DNA from: Nemophila menziesii
Lineage: Eukaryota > Streptophyta > Magnoliopsida > Boraginales > Hydrophyllaceae
Length of the DNA: 64,000 nucleotides
Direction of reading: 5' to 3'
Assembly (NCBI GenBank): GCA_029959085.1
Contig: JARWIR010000002.1
Span: 34,869,733 to 34,933,732 of the forward strand
Of the stretch, positions 45,371-59,493 are shown in pieces. Each line of letters opens with the position of its first letter. Position 1 is the stretch's first letter. Made by a program: the position numbers and the translations under genes. The notes beneath the pieces were generated by a model. That model did not search any database and was not told where the DNA came from. It saw only the letters and a list, made by a program, of their open reading frames with translations.

Positions 45371-47657
45371 ATAGTTTTAGGTACATATCTACAAGTTAGT
45401 CCTATAACTTAAGACTCGAAATTAATTAGTAGAGTAGTCGTTAACCCCTATTTTTAATCATAACTATTTGAGATGGTATGTTGTTTGTGTACACAATTAA
45501 TGATCTACCAACATAGGTGGCCGAGAGTGAGAGGTCAAGTTATCTTAATATGCTAGGTAATAGTCTGGTCATGATTAATTCTCAAAGCATCAAGAAATAC
45601 GAAAGGAATAAGATCACTTCAAACCCTAACCATCAAAAGAGGGATTTGGGTACATTTACCAATAAACCACCTTTTTATTGTACCTAGTATTTTATATCGA
45701 TTTATCTTTGACTGATCATTTCTCCCACCACGTCCCATTCATATTTTCTACCATTTTCTCTTACCTTATGTACCTAGTCGTTTACATGAATTGAATTATA
45801 ATAAGTTAAATGATTTCATCCCTACATTGATAGTTTGTGGTCTTAACCCTAATGTACGACAGATAACACTAGTGCTTTATCCGGCTCACTACAAAAAAAC
45901 CTAGATATCTATAATATCGAAATCTTAGTATGGACTCTACATGTAACTTTTTATGTTTATTAGTACCAATCCCTATGTCTTATATTATTAGTGAACTAAC
46001 ATTTATCATCATTAATGATTTATCTTTCTCTCTTACTACTATTGTTCTTTATATATATCCTTAATTTTCACTATAATTAGAAAAGTTCTTATAAAAAGGA
46101 TCATAACTAAAGATAATATTATCACTCATACCTGTAATTTAATAATTATTAATATTGAAAAGAAGAATTTATAGTCCGTAAAATAATGTTTCATTCTTTA
46201 TATCTATTAAACCTAAGATGAATTTCACATTATTACATGTATAAGATTCCCTTAAATGTTGATATAGTTGTGCGTACTATTCTAACATTACCCTTCCTTA
46301 AATTTTGAGTGTAAACGTTTAAAAATAGCTAAGGGTTGTATAATTATCTGCATGCCTAACACAAAAATTACATAAAAATCCTAGAAATAGCATAAATAGC
46401 GAAACTAGATAAGAATGTGTAAAACATCAATATATAGAGAAAAATCCCTCTACTATGTACTAAATACTTCTAAAACTATGTCTCATGACTAGATTAATCT
46501 AACAATCGTTGTTATTGGCTAATGTTTTCAAACATAGTTGTATATGATACCATTTGATGTAATGACTATATGATCTAGATTCATATAGTGAATTGAATAA
46601 AAAAAGTGTTCCAAAATATTCATGCAAAATCCCGCTTAATAACTTCCTACTTATAGAAAAAATGACGGTATAGTTATCCTAACTATGAAGGTTCCATTAC
46701 GTGCTCATCCTCCATAATTGTTACACATTAAACAATTAGTTAACTTCGACAGTTTATGCAACCAATTGATGAATATCCTAATTTTTTTTGTATTATCCTA
46801 AAAATGTCTTGAAATCTAGTTGGCATGAGCACTGGATCCTAATTTCTATTTTAGATGACAAATATATGACCATTTTGGTACATTGATGCAAGTTAGACAA
46901 ATTATACCAAATATTCTCTGGAGCAAGTATTGAATCATTTTCATATGTCTTCAAAAATCCTTCAACTCTTGTAGAGGTCTTGACTTGTAAATGAGAAGGG
47001 GAGGCATGGAGTGTTTTTTGTTATAAAACTATTATATTTATTATAAATCATCCCTTAGCTCTTTTTATACTAAAAATATTTGTGATACAACTATGACTGA
47101 TATATGCAACACTAATTTATTTTAATTCAAAAGAATAAGTAATATAATTTATAAAAGCGTGTTACTACTTTATATTACTGAGTAAATTATCCTAAGATAA
47201 TAAAATACTCTTAAAAGAACATTACTTACATTATGAATGAAAATAATAATTAATTAGTTATCTATTTCATGAAATAAATTATGTGCTTATATTGATCAAT
47301 AAAAAAAACAAATCCTTATTCAATATTTTCACATCCCATAAATAGTATATTTAGTAATCTTACAAAAATCAATATAACAATACAGTATTCTTAAAGTTAA
47401 ACAATTTATCTTCCTAAGACGAATAAAGCCAATTAGTGTGACTTGTGCACCATATCTAACTCTCCAATGAATCCTAAAGGTAGAAACATTAATAAGCTAG
47501 ATAAAATACTAAATGTTTCATAATATTTACCAAAGTGCGTAAGAATAACCCCTTCCCTCAAGAGACTTAATAAGGTTAAGTTTTATGAAGGTTATAAACA
47601 CAGAACTTTATTATTTTCCTTTTAATTAATTTTTCTTTGATACACTAAAAAATGTTC
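45371..47657. other. Unit 3 middle, noncoding, with an internal deletion joint
   Basis: 45,371-46,349 matches 31,340-32,330. From 46,350 the sequence matches 24,490-25,796 instead. Nothing else was recognised. Confidence 0.5.
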
Positions 47658-49500
47658 GATCTAATCTCAAAATGGTATTGATTAAAGGGGTATCAAATGT
47701 TGGATAATTTTCAAAAGCGGACATCCATAGGCCAAGTATATTTTAGACGGAGCTTTTAGGTCTACTCCATTCCAAAGATGGATTGGGATATGAATTTAGG
47801 CATGACTTGTGTTATTTATTCAATGAGTTTTGAGTTTCTAGACACTTGTTTTACAAATGTGATTTCACTGAGCATATTTTGTACACGGTCTATCATTTTG
47901 AGAGAAATAAGTATTAATTTGAATTCTCTGGAATAACTTAAGAGTGAGTTCGAAAAAGTAAGCGTGGATGATCAATTTAAAAAAGCTACTTTATATGACA
48001 GTCACAGAACAAGCCAACTTTTTAAGGAATGGTCCTCACCAATAAATTAACTTTAAAGAAGGTAATAACTTATGGCTCTCTTAAATGTCATGTACTCTCC
48101 TTTTATTTCAAGATATATATTGGATTTATCCTAGATTTAATAGATTAATTTGTAATACTTGAAGAGAGGATGATTACATTTAACTCGTCGCTAGGGTAGT
48201 GAATTTGTATAGTTTTTTATTCAGAATGTACAGTTTACTATATATTATCGTTGATTTATCTAAAAAAAACTTTTCAACTTATTATATGTTTCTTTGTTTT
48301 GTTTATATTTATTTTATTTAAATAAATACTTTATCATTTAGTATAATAAATATATGTTATTTTTGTAAAACCGGGATTTATAGTGTAATTAATTTCTAAA
48401 ACACTAAAATAGAGGAATACAATGCATTTTTTATGTTATAGGAACTTTTACTGACATTTTTTCATAGTATAGGGGCCATATTGCAATTACCTAAAAATAA
48501 AGATTGATGGACAATTAACCTGGTAAGCTAGCTCATTTGTCCTGGGGCCTTGTGTCTCAACTAAGAGATACAGGGTTCGAACCCCGAAGGTGGAAGAAAG
48601 TTAAAAATAAGAAGGTTGTTGGCCAGAGCTCTATTGTCTCATCCATGAGGTCCAAGGTTGGAATCCCGAAGGTGGAAGAAAGTTAAATAAGGTTGTTGGC
48701 TATGCTAGATTATTAATTGAAAAGATTTGTAATAGCTAGTCTTAATAAAAGTGTAAAAAAGAACTTGATGTTTGAGCTTCATATATAGTTTGATTTGCCG
48801 ATCGCAAAAAAAAAAGATTCATGGACAATTTTTCAAGAAAAAATTATATGCTCTTGCCACAAACCTACAATATATTGTATCGAATCACAAATAATATTCA
48901 TATAATTCTTGTAAGAAATATCATATTCTGATATTTTTCAATGACATTGCAAAGACATCTTTTTAAGCAAATTCAACATGCCTACGAAAGCCAATCTTTT
49001 TAGTTTTTTCTTATCCAATGTTTAGCTCATGTATCTACAAGGCACACCATCGGCTTCAACTTCCACAATAACAGAAACCTCACCATTTTCCCTATTGGCA
49101 ATAGGTTTCATAAAGAGATAACCTTTTTTCGGACACAACTCAGACATCTCTCTCACTTGACGGAGCCTCAGTCCCTCTTGCTTAACCAATTGTTCGAGCA
49201 AACGTACTTTGCATCGAAACACAAGATCATTGTAATTATTTGGATCGATAAAGATTTCTCTAGCTAACGATAGTTTAACATCTCGAAGCACCTGTACATT
49301 CACATTTATCATTTTCATGATAATAGAATATATAATTCTTTCTCAAATATTTATTAAAAAACTATCTTAGGTAATTTGTCTTAACTTACTATCCGTAAGC
49401 CGAGTACACAGATGAGTGCTTAGAGATGGCCAGTATTAACTGTGTCTGCAGTTGTTGTGAAGCATGGAGAATGTGCTTGTACAAACTTGCCTTCATGTTA
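47658..49500. repeat. 1.6 kb Dicer-like repeat, single copy in unit 3, carrying a SINE
   Basis: Same borders as the other copies, with a short deletion near 47,743 (relative to 25,870-25,930) and the SINE at 48,517-48,814. Confidence 0.85.
48517..48814 (+). mobile_element. tRNA-derived SINE (fuller copy, unit 3)
   Basis: The head reads TGGTAAGCTAGCTCATTTGT (A-box-like TAGCTCA), then a B-box GGTTCGAACCCC at about 48,572. A second module repeats 'gtctca...gaatcccgaaggtggaagaaagtt' (about 48,636-48,690). It ends GATTTGCCGATCGC and an A run. Target duplications are AGATTGATGGACAATT (48,501-48,516) and AGATTCATGGACAATT (48,815-48,830), 15 of 16 matching. The insertion site is the same as in unit 1. 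Confidence 0.85.
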
Positions 49501-49779
49501 GGTTGTGTGTACAAGTCATTATTTACCATTGCCCACCCTAAATCGCTTACTTGTTAATTTGTTTACATTAGTAGCTAAAATCAAAGACTCAATCCAATGC
49601 ATGATTGACGACACAAACAAGAAAGAAATGATAGTTTCAAGAGATATATGTGATATGATCACAAGTTGAAACTGGCCCATGGCTTCATATATCATGAGAA
49701 AAAAATAGAGCTTCTTATGATATAGATTAAAACAAGGGATAGGAAAGTGGAAAAACAAACACAAGAAATATAGCCTCAT
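48840..49779 (-). pseudogene. Dicer-like C-terminal fragment, copy 5
   Basis: The second exon is open from 49,318 to 49,022 and stops in the dsRBD after 'PCRYMS' (TAA). The RNase IIIb segment is at about 49,500-49,390. The upstream frame 49,779-49,519 contains 'ISHISLETIISFLFVSSIMH', shared with copy 1. The intron acceptor region has lost about 20 bases (CTGTGTCGTATCGACACGGG is missing near 49,292). Confidence 0.58.
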
Positions 49780-50357
49780 TTTAGGGTTGGCTACGTATAC
49801 TCGTACTCATTCACACCGCTTCTTTTATCTGTTGATTTCATTTCTTCCCTTTGAAATTAATTTCTGTATGTGTCTTTATATTATTTACCAAATACATTTT
49901 CTTACTATATTACTAATTCAGTATATCTATTTATGCAGTTTTTTTCTAATTTTTGTACTTTCTTTCTTTTATTGCAGAGGTATTTCACAAAATAAGCAAT
50001 CTACATAAGATAGAAAATCTTAAAATAGTGTATATAGAAGACATATTAGGACACATGAATTTTATTTAATTCTTGTATTCTAATATCTATTCTATATAAA
50101 CTATTGTATGATCTGCTATCTTAGGTAGATTGTTTGTTATGTAAAATATCTCTGCAATAAAATAAAGAAACTACATAAACCAAACTCAAAGGTCCTAATA
50201 CAATCTACTGAATTAATACCACATTAAGAAAATGTATTTAGTGAATAATTGAAAGACAAGTATAGAAATTAATTGCAACTGAAAAAAATAAAATCAATAG
50301 ATTAAAGAAGCGGCGTGAATGAGGATTAGTATACAAAGCTAACCCTAAAATGAGGCT
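49772..50357. repeat. 586-bp fold-back element, copy in unit 3
   Basis: Exactly the same length as the unit 1 copy, with arms matching from AGCCTCATTTTAGGGTTGGC to GCTAACCCTAAAATGAGGCT. Small substitutions are scattered in both arms. Confidence 0.85.
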
Positions 50358-51989
50358 TTATTCCTTGTGTTTGTTGATAATTTTTCGCTTTCACAATCAT
50401 GATAAGTTCAAAACAAAATTGAGTGAACAAACCTTTTGTTTTTATTATTTGATTTTGGTGAAGGTGGTTTTGCACGTTTGTGATATTTTATAACAACATG
50501 AAGTTGTGTATTCCGGTGGAAATTTTGTAGCTCCAGTACATAAACAGTATAACCACATGGATCAAATTCATTAGTTATTTACCTATATTGCCAATACTAA
50601 GCATATTTCACTAAAATTAAGTTCAAATACTAAAATGTAGGTATATCAACTTACAGAATGACAAGAAATAAACCAAAAAAGAAAAACTAAAGATGTACTC
50701 ATAGTTAAACTAGTACTATAAATGAAAAAAACATATGCACCCCTAGTGTGTTATATGTAGGAATGACTCCAAGTTAGAGTATATAATAAGAGTAGTATAA
50801 AAATAAAAATAAAAGAGTAAAAATTTAGTTATAACCGTGAAAATGGTATAAAAACTTACCAAAGTTTATGTCGGGTTAACATACATATTATCATTAATTA
50901 ACCCTTGACAAAATCTAAACACTCCTTCATTTATCCCGTAAAATACAATAATCATCAAATTTTTAGAATCAAAATAAGTAAAAAAATCTTTCTCAACTCA
51001 ATACAATTTTGGTTCATCAATATAAAATACAATAAAAATAATAAATTTCAAATATTTTGTAGAAATTACAGATTTGTTACAACACTAAAGTGATCTAAAT
51101 CAATTTGAATCAAACAAAATTACAACATAAGTTAAACTACAATTTGATATAAAATTCAAACAATGATAAAGAGTAACGTAAAGAAGTACAAGAGAAAGAA
51201 GCTAAATGACCAACCGTGTATAAATTGATATTTGTTTGTAAGAATAGAGTAGGGTTTAATGGGTTGTATGTTAGGTATCCAAAGACAAAATATGAGGGTT
51301 CAAATTTTTTTAGTCAAATATAAACATTAAGGTAAGGTTATATAGTGGATTGGTGTTCTTTACCTTTTTTTGGAACATGGTTTCTTACCCAATATTTTTG
51401 GCATTTATATTATATACCCTTTTCAATCAATAAAATATGTAATAAATAAAAGAACTTTTATAAAATCAAATATTATTACATATGTTTCTTAATTTATGTA
51501 TGTGAACAAATCGACAAATAAACTTAAATGTGGAAAATAATAACAAAACAAGTATCATATATATATTTATACTTATTTCTTAATAATCAAAAAAATATTC
51601 ATTTGAACTTATTTTTGATTGTATATATGTATAAAGGAGTATTTAATATTACTTATCTTCTCATAATATAAAAATAAATCCTAAGAAATTTCAATATATT
51701 CTTAATTAATATTTACTTATATATGTTTTACCAATAAAGGTGTATAATAATTAAATATACTTTTATAAAGTTGAGGGTCATTATAATTTTGTAATTATTG
51801 TGTTTTAAATATTAATAAATAAGTTGAATGTCGGGCATAATAATAAAAAATGTATTAAATAAATATTAATATCCATATATACTCTTATTTTTTACTTTTA
51901 TATAAAAAATATAAATATTAAAATCATTTGAACTTATTTTTTTGATATATATAAAAGGATAATAATTAAAAAAAAATATTTATTAAAAA
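50358..51989. other. Unit 3 distal noncoding module
   Basis: Matches 28,541-30,132 without the MITE. A 62-codon frame at 50,905-51,093 is not conserved in the other units. No gene was seen. Confidence 0.45.
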
Positions 51990-53540
51990 TTAATTTTAGT
52001 CAATACAACTTCCCACAAAAATTATGAGGACATGTTTATTTTCCTTTACTTGTAATGGTCTTATAAACATTAATAGAAGATAAAGTATACAATACTCCTA
52101 CCGACACTAATATAGCTAAACACTTAGATGGTGAGGCTTGTTCCTCGAATGGTTATAAAGTATTTACTAAAAAACATTTTAAAAACCTATCTATTTATAA
52201 TGATAATGATTTATAAAGAATATCTTTGGTTCTCCCAACACTATTCTAAATTGTGGAGTGAATATGCAGGACTATTGTAGATGTTTGGGCTATTCATATC
52301 AACATTAATCATAGTTTGGACCTATATGATAAAGCTAAAGTATTTCTTTTGAATGGCATCGTCGAACTTATCTTGTCCTACTTTGAAATATAATTTCAAA
52401 AACCTGGGAATCAAAGGCTTTCAGATGTCTTTGGATATCACCATCTATTCTATCAAGAGAAATATAATATATATGTTCACAAGTATAACCTTAGTTATAC
52501 CTTTTTGTGTATCCAGGTGCATGGTTTACCTGCAAAATATGATGGTTAAATATTTTTTTAACATTATTAGTAAGTAGTATGGTTCCATTGGAAAGTAATA
52601 TTCCATCCTTAATGACTTATTTAACAAGAAAACTTCCATGAAGGTCTGGTTCTAATGTCCAATCAATCATTCGATACATATTGGATGTTTACTATCAGAG
52701 ATGAATATGAAGCCACTATTGATTAATTTCAAAATGTAAAAACTCAATGAGTTTTGTTATAATTGTAGGTATATGCACCAGCATACCGGATATTATGGAA
52801 AGATTGATCCTACATCGGTGAAATGGTTTTAGGAGGTACAGATCTACAAGTTAGGCATATAACTTAAGACTAGAACCTAATTAGTAGAGTACTCTTTAAC
52901 CCCTATTTGTAATCATAACTAGGTGAGATGGTATGTTTTTTGTGTCAACAATAAATGATCTACCAAAATAGGTGGCCGATAGTGAGAGGTCAAGTTATCT
53001 TAATATGCTAGGTAATAGTCCGGTCATGAGTAATTCTCAAAGCATCAACAAATACCAAAGGAATAAGAACACTTCAAACCCTAACCATCAAAATAGGGAT
53101 TTGGGTACATTTACCAATAAGCCACCTTTTTATTGTACCTAGTATTTTATTTTATTTTGATTTATATTTGACTGATCATTTCTCCCACCAAGTCCCATTC
53201 ATATTTTCTACCATTTTCTCTTACCTGATGTATGTGGTCGTTTACATGAATTGAATTATAATAATAATTTAAATGATTCCATCCCTACCTTGCCAGTTTG
53301 TGGTCTCAACCCTAATGTACGACAGATAACACTGGTGTTTTATCCGGCTCTCAACAAACAAAACCTGGATATCTATAATATCGAAATCTTAATATGGACC
53401 CTCTCTACATGTAACTTTGTATGTTTATTAACAAATCCCTATGTCTTATATTATTCTTAGTGAACTAACTCTTATCATCATTAATGATTTAACTTTTTCT
53501 CTTACTACTATTGCTCTTTATATACATCCTTAATTTTCAC
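51990..53540 (+). pseudogene. DUF4283/zinc-knuckle remnant, second copy in unit 3
   Basis: Matches 30,495-32,040 closely. It preserves 'IQVHGLPAKYDG' (52,510-52,545) intact, the clearest DUF4283 signature in the window, and 'LNPNVRQITLVFYPALNKQ'. The knuckle (from 52,751) has Gly to Arg and Cys to Tyr changes. This copy also shows the CACTA empty site (52,441-52,465). Confidence 0.55.
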
Positions 53541-56139
53541 TATAATTAGAAAATTTCTTATAAAAAGGATCATAGCTAAAGATAATATTATCACTCATAC
53601 CTGCAATTTAATAATTATTTATATTGAAAAGTAGAATTTATAGTTAGTAAAAATAATGTTTCATTGTTTCTATTAAACCTAAGATGAATTTCACATTATT
53701 CCATGTCTAAGAGTCCCTTAAATATTGATATAGTTGTGCATACTATTCAAATATTACCCTTTCTTAAATTTTGAGTGTAAATGTTTGAAAATAGCTAAGG
53801 GTTGTATAATTATCTGACTTTTTTATGTCTGAAAAGATATATTTTCTACCACAACGTATTCTTTTTTTTGAAACTAAGATGAGATCCCATATCCTTATTA
53901 GGTTTGAAAATAAATTTATATATATAACTTTACTTTTTTAACTCCTTTGGAGTCTCATGTACGAATACAAATTATTTAAAACGTGAAATTTCATATTTTG
54001 CATAGACGTTGGTCCAAAATTCAAGCGGAAAGTTTAAACTGTGTTTTCAATAAAATAAATTTTACACATTATTGATAAGATAATTTTGAGTTCAAATATG
54101 TGAATCAATTAAGATTTAAAGAAAAATTGTTATGAGTTAGTTTTCAACAATGGGTCCCCTAAAGTGATGTTTGTTGGAGGTAGTTGTTGCAAGAGTTGGA
54201 GGTAGCGGTATTGGTAGAAAGAGGCCGTGGTCAGCTATATAATTAGTATTATAATTTAAGTAAATAAAATATTTAAAAATATATTATACATTAAATCAAG
54301 ATAACATAGGTATAAAAAATAGGTAGGGTATTATTGAAAATTTATTTCGTTTAGTGATGTATATACATACAATAAAAATATATGGAGGTATTAAAAGATA
54401 ATTATGAGTCTTAACCACGAGTTTCTTGATTATTTACCTAATTTTAAATATGAACTAAGGAATGGTTTTCTTTTCTTTTTTGTATAAAATACTAAGAGGT
54501 TTTTAGAATAACTTCCTAATTTTTCAAGTTATAATATTTTTATATGGACCTATATTAGGGTAATTATATTATACATCTTATTATTGATGTTTTTAAAATT
54601 AATTATTTTAAAAGTATTTTTAACGTATATGATAAAATATACAAATAAAACTGATTGACTTAAAATGAAATAAAATTTAATTGTTGGAAACATAATGTAA
54701 GAATTTGGAAAATTAAAATAATAGTGTTAAATAATTATATAATTCATGAATTTAATAAAATGACAATAAAGTTGAATGTAGGGACTAATAATAAAAAAAC
54801 TCAAACAAATATTAATGTCCATATATATACTTATTTTTTTTCACATAATATTTGAAAAAGTTATTCATTTAAAATTATTTCTTGATGTAAATATATATGG
54901 AATAAAAAAATTGTGAATTAAACACTAAATTTAATATATTTATATATATCGATAAAAGTTTCTAGAAAATATTCATTTGAACTTATTTTATGATTTGTTC
55001 ATATACATTTATATTAATTTATCATCTCTCCTCTCATATATATTATTCCAGAAATTACTTAACCATTCTTTTATAAAATTGTACCCTATTGATAAGAGTT
55101 CAAATTCTAATGTATCGAAAGATTATTCTATACAAGTTCAATAGAAAAAAATACTAAAATATGGAAATACCAAATTCCGAAAAATATATTGAATTAAATA
55201 AAAAAATATTCCAAAATATTTATGAAAAATCCCATTTAAAAACATTCTACTTATAGAAAAAATTGACGGTGTCGTTCTCCTAAATCTTAAGGTTCCATTA
55301 CTTGCTCATCCTCCATATTTGTTACATATGAGACAATTAGTTGACTTCGACATTTTATGCACCCAATTGATGAATATTCTGATTTTATTTGTATTATCCT
55401 AAAAATCTCTTGAAATCTAGTTGGCATGAGCAAAAATTGATCGTAATTTCTATTTCAGATGAGAAATATATGACCATTTTGGTACAGTGATGCAAGTTAG
55501 AAAAATTGTAGCAAAAATATTTTGGAGTAAGTGTTGAATCCTTTTCATATGTCTTCAAAAATACTTCAACTCTTGTAGAGGTTAAGGGGAGGCATGGAGT
55601 TTTTTTTTTGCTACAAAATGATTATATGTATTATAAATTATCCATTAACTCTTTGTATACTAAAAATATTTGTAATACAACTATGAATGATATATATGCA
55701 ACACTAATTTAGTTTAATTCAAAACAATAAGTATTATAATTTATATAATCGTGTTACTACTTAATATTACTGAGTTAATTATCCTAAGATAATAAAATAC
55801 TCATCTAACATTACTAGCATTATTAATTTAAATAATAATTAATTAGTTATCTATTCCATGAAATAAATTATATGCTTATATAGATTAATAAATAATAACA
55901 AATCCTTTTTCAATATTTTCATATCCCACGAATAGTATATTTAGTAATCTTACAAAAATCAATATAACAATACAATATATTTAAAGTTAAACAATGTATC
56001 TTCCTAAGGCAACTAAAGCCAACTAGTGTGACTTGTTTCCCATATCTAACTCTCCATTGAATCCTAAAGGTAGAAACATTAATAAGCTAGATAAAATACT
56101 AAATGTTTCATAATATTTATCAAAGTCCGTATGAAATAA

Positions 56140-56156
56140 CCCCCCCCCCCCCCCCC
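56140..56156. repeat. Pure C run, 17 bases
   Basis: Seventeen C follow AATAA. Unit 1 has CCCC here and unit 2 has an interrupted C-rich stretch. The length may be unreliable in the assembly. Confidence 0.85.
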
Positions 56157-57149
56157 GAGATTAAATAAGGTTAAGTTTTATGAAGGTTATAAACACTAAA
56201 CTTTATTATTTTCCTTTTAATTAATTTTTCTTTGTTACACTAAAAAATGTTTAGACCTAATCTCAAAATGGTATTGATTAAAGGGTATCAAATGTTGGAT
56301 ATTTTTCAAAAGCGGACATCCATAGGCCAAGTATATTTTCGAACTCATATGTAAGTCCGAAAGAATCGATAATCGTTTGGACAGAGCTTTTAGGTCTACT
56401 CCATTCCAAACATGGATTAGGATATGAATTTAGGCATGACTTGTGTTATTTATTCAATGAGTTTTGAGTTTCTAGACAGTTGTTTTACGGATGTGATTTC
56501 ACTAAACATATTTAGTACATGGGTTTGTCATTTTGAGAGAAATAAGTATAAATTTGAATTATCTGGAATAATTTAAGAGTGAGTTGGAAAAAGTAAGCGT
56601 GGATGATCACTTTGAAAAGTTACTTTGTATGACGGTTACAGAACAAGACAAGTTTTTAAGGAATGGTCCTCACTAATAAAGTAACTTTAAAGAAGGTAAT
56701 AATTGTACTTATCGCTCTCTTAAATGTCATGTACTCTCACTTTTATTCAAGATATATAATGGATTTATCGTAGATTCAATAAATTAAATTGTAATACTTG
56801 AAGAGACGATGATTACATTTAACTTGTTGCTAGGGTCGTGATTTTGTATCACTTTTTTCTGAATGTACAATTTACTATATATTATTATCGATTTATCTAA
56901 AAAAAACTTTACAACTTATTATATGTTTCTTTGTTTTGTTTAGATTTATTTTATTTAAATAAATATTTTATCATTTAGTATGATAAATATATGTTATTTT
57001 TGTAAAATCGGGATTTATAGTGTAATTAATTTCTAAAACACTAAAATAGAGGAATACAACGCATTTTTTATGTTATAAGAACTTTTACTAACATTTTTAC
57101 ATTGTGTAGGGACCATATTGAAATTAACTAAAAATAAAGATTCATGGAC

Positions 57150-57903
57150 AATTTTTCAGGCAAAACTTATATGCTCTTGCCACAAACCTACAATATATCG
57201 TATCGAATCACAAATAACATTCATATAATTCTTGTAAGAAATATCATATTCTGATTTTTTTACGATAACATTGCAAAGACATCTTGTTAAGCAAATTCAA
57301 CATGCCTTCGAAAGACAATCTTTATAAATTTCTCTTATCCAATATTGAGCTCATGTATCTACAAGGCACACCATCGGTTTCAACTTCCACAATAACAGAA
57401 ACCTCACTATTTTCCCTAGTGACAATAGGTTTTATAAAAAGATAACCTTTTTTCTGACACAACTCAGACATCTCTCTCACTTGATGGAGCCTCAGTCCCT
57501 CTGGTTTACCCAAAGGTTCGAGCAAACGTACTTTGCATGAAAACACAAGATCATTGTAATTATTTAAATCGATAAAGATTTCTCCAGCTAACGATAGTAT
57601 AACATCTCAAAGCACCTGTGTCTTATCGACACGAGTACATTCTCATTTATCATTTTCATGATAATAGAATATATAATTCTTTCTCAAATATTTATTAAAA
57701 AACTACCTTAGGTAAATTTGTCTTAACTTACAATACGTGTACACAGATGAGTGCTTGAAGATGGCTAGTGTTAACTGCGTTTGCAGCTCCTGTGAAGCAT
57801 GGAGAATGTGATTGTACAAACTTTCCTTCATGTTTAGACCTAATATCACAATAGTATTGATTAAAAGGGTATCATATGTTGTATATTTTTGGAAAGCGGA
57901 CAT
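57150..57903 (-). pseudogene. Dicer-like C-terminal fragment, copy 6
   Basis: RNase IIIb piece 57,903-57,703 ('NHILHASQELQTQLTLAIFK'). Second exon open from 57,546 to the shared TAA at 57,322 ('SSILDKRNL' then stop). It has private changes ('KPIVTRENSEV', 'VEVETDG'). Confidence 0.58.
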
Positions 57904-58739
57904 CCATCGGCCAAGTATATTTTCGGACTCATATGTAAGTTAGAAAGAATCAGTAATCATTTTGATGGATCTTTTAGGTCTACTCCATTCCAAATATGTA
58001 TTGGGATATGAATTTAGGCATGACTTTTGTTATTTACTCAATGAGTTTTGAGTTTCTAGACACTTGTTTTATGGATGTGATCTCAGTGAACATATTTAGT
58101 ACATGGGTTTGTCATTTTGAGAGAAATAATTATAATTTGAATTATCTGGAATAACTTAAGAGTGAGTTGGAAAAAGTAAGCGTGGATGATCAATTTGAAA
58201 AATTTACGTTATATGACGGTTACAGAACAAGACAAGTTTTTAGGGAATGGTCCTCACTAATAAAGTAACTTTAAAGAAGGTAATAATTATACTTATCACT
58301 CTCTTAAATGTCATGTACTCTCAATTTCATTCAAGATATAGAGTGGATCTATCCTAGATTCAATAAATTAATTTGTAAAACTTGAAGAGACGATGATTAC
58401 ATTTAACTGCTTGCTAGGGTCGTGATTTTGTATCGTTTTTTTCTGAATGTACAATTTACTATATATTATTATTGATTTATCTAAAAAAAACTTTACAACT
58501 TATTATATGTTTCTTTGTTTTGTTTAGATTTATTTTATTTAAATAAATATTTTATTATTTAGTATGATAAATATATGATATTTTTGTAAAATCGGGATTT
58601 ATAGTGTAAATAATTTCTAAAACACAAAAATAGAGGAATACAATGCATTTTTTATGTTATAAGAACTTTTACGGACATTTTTACATTGTGTAGGGACCAT
58701 ATTGCAATTAACTAAAAATAAATATTCATGGACAATTTT

Positions 58740-59493
58740 TCAAGCAAAACTTATATGCTCTTGACACAAACCTACAATATATCGTATCGAATCACAAATA
58801 ACATTCATATAATTCTTGTAAGAAATATCATATTCTGATTTTTTTCGATAACACTGCAAAGACATCTTTTTAAGCAAATTCAACATGCCTTCGAATGCCA
58901 ATCTTTATAAATTTCTCTTATCCAATATTGAGCTCATGTATCTACAAGGCACACCATCGGCTTCAACTTCCACAATAACAGAAACCTCACCATTTTCCCT
59001 AGTGGCAATAGGTTTCATAAAGAGATAATCTTTTTTCTGACACAACTCAGTCATCTCTCTCACTTGATGGAGCCTCAGTCCCTCTGGTTTACCCAAAGGT
59101 TCGAGCAAACGTACTTTGCATGGAAACACAAGATCATTGTAAGTATTTAGATCGATAAAGATTTCTCCAGCTAACGATAGTATAACATCTCAAAGCACCT
59201 GTGTCGTATCGACACGGGTACATTATCATTTATCAATTTCATGATAATACAACATATAATTCTTTCTCAAATATTTATTAAAAAACTTCCTTAGTTAAAT
59301 TGGTCTTAACTTACAATCCGTAAGCCGAGTACACAGATGAGTGCTTGAAGATGGCTAGTGTTAACTGCGTTTGCAGCTCCTGTGAAGCATGGAGAATGTG
59401 ATTGTACAAACTTTCCTTTGTGTTTAGACCTAATATCACAATAGTATTGATTAAAAGGGTATCAAATGTTGTATATTTTTGGAAAGCGAACAT
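58740..59493 (-). pseudogene. Dicer-like C-terminal fragment, copy 7
   Basis: RNase IIIb piece 59,493-59,311 and dsRBD exon 59,129-58,905. The marker residues 'REMTELCQKKDYLF' are shared only with copy 8. Confidence 0.58.

Larger units (their letters stand above)
43840..54577. repeat. Large repeat unit 3 (about 10.7 kb)
   Basis: It begins with the serine-rich/DUF4283 remnant. It then jumps at about 46,350 to the middle of the proximal part, and has one Dicer-like copy with a SINE, a full fold-back, the distal module and a second DUF4283 remnant. Confidence 0.8.

Noticed and set aside
56140..56156. C run as a G-quadruplex element
   Set aside because: A single uninterrupted run, variable between units; a quadruplex role cannot be supported and its length may be an assembly error.
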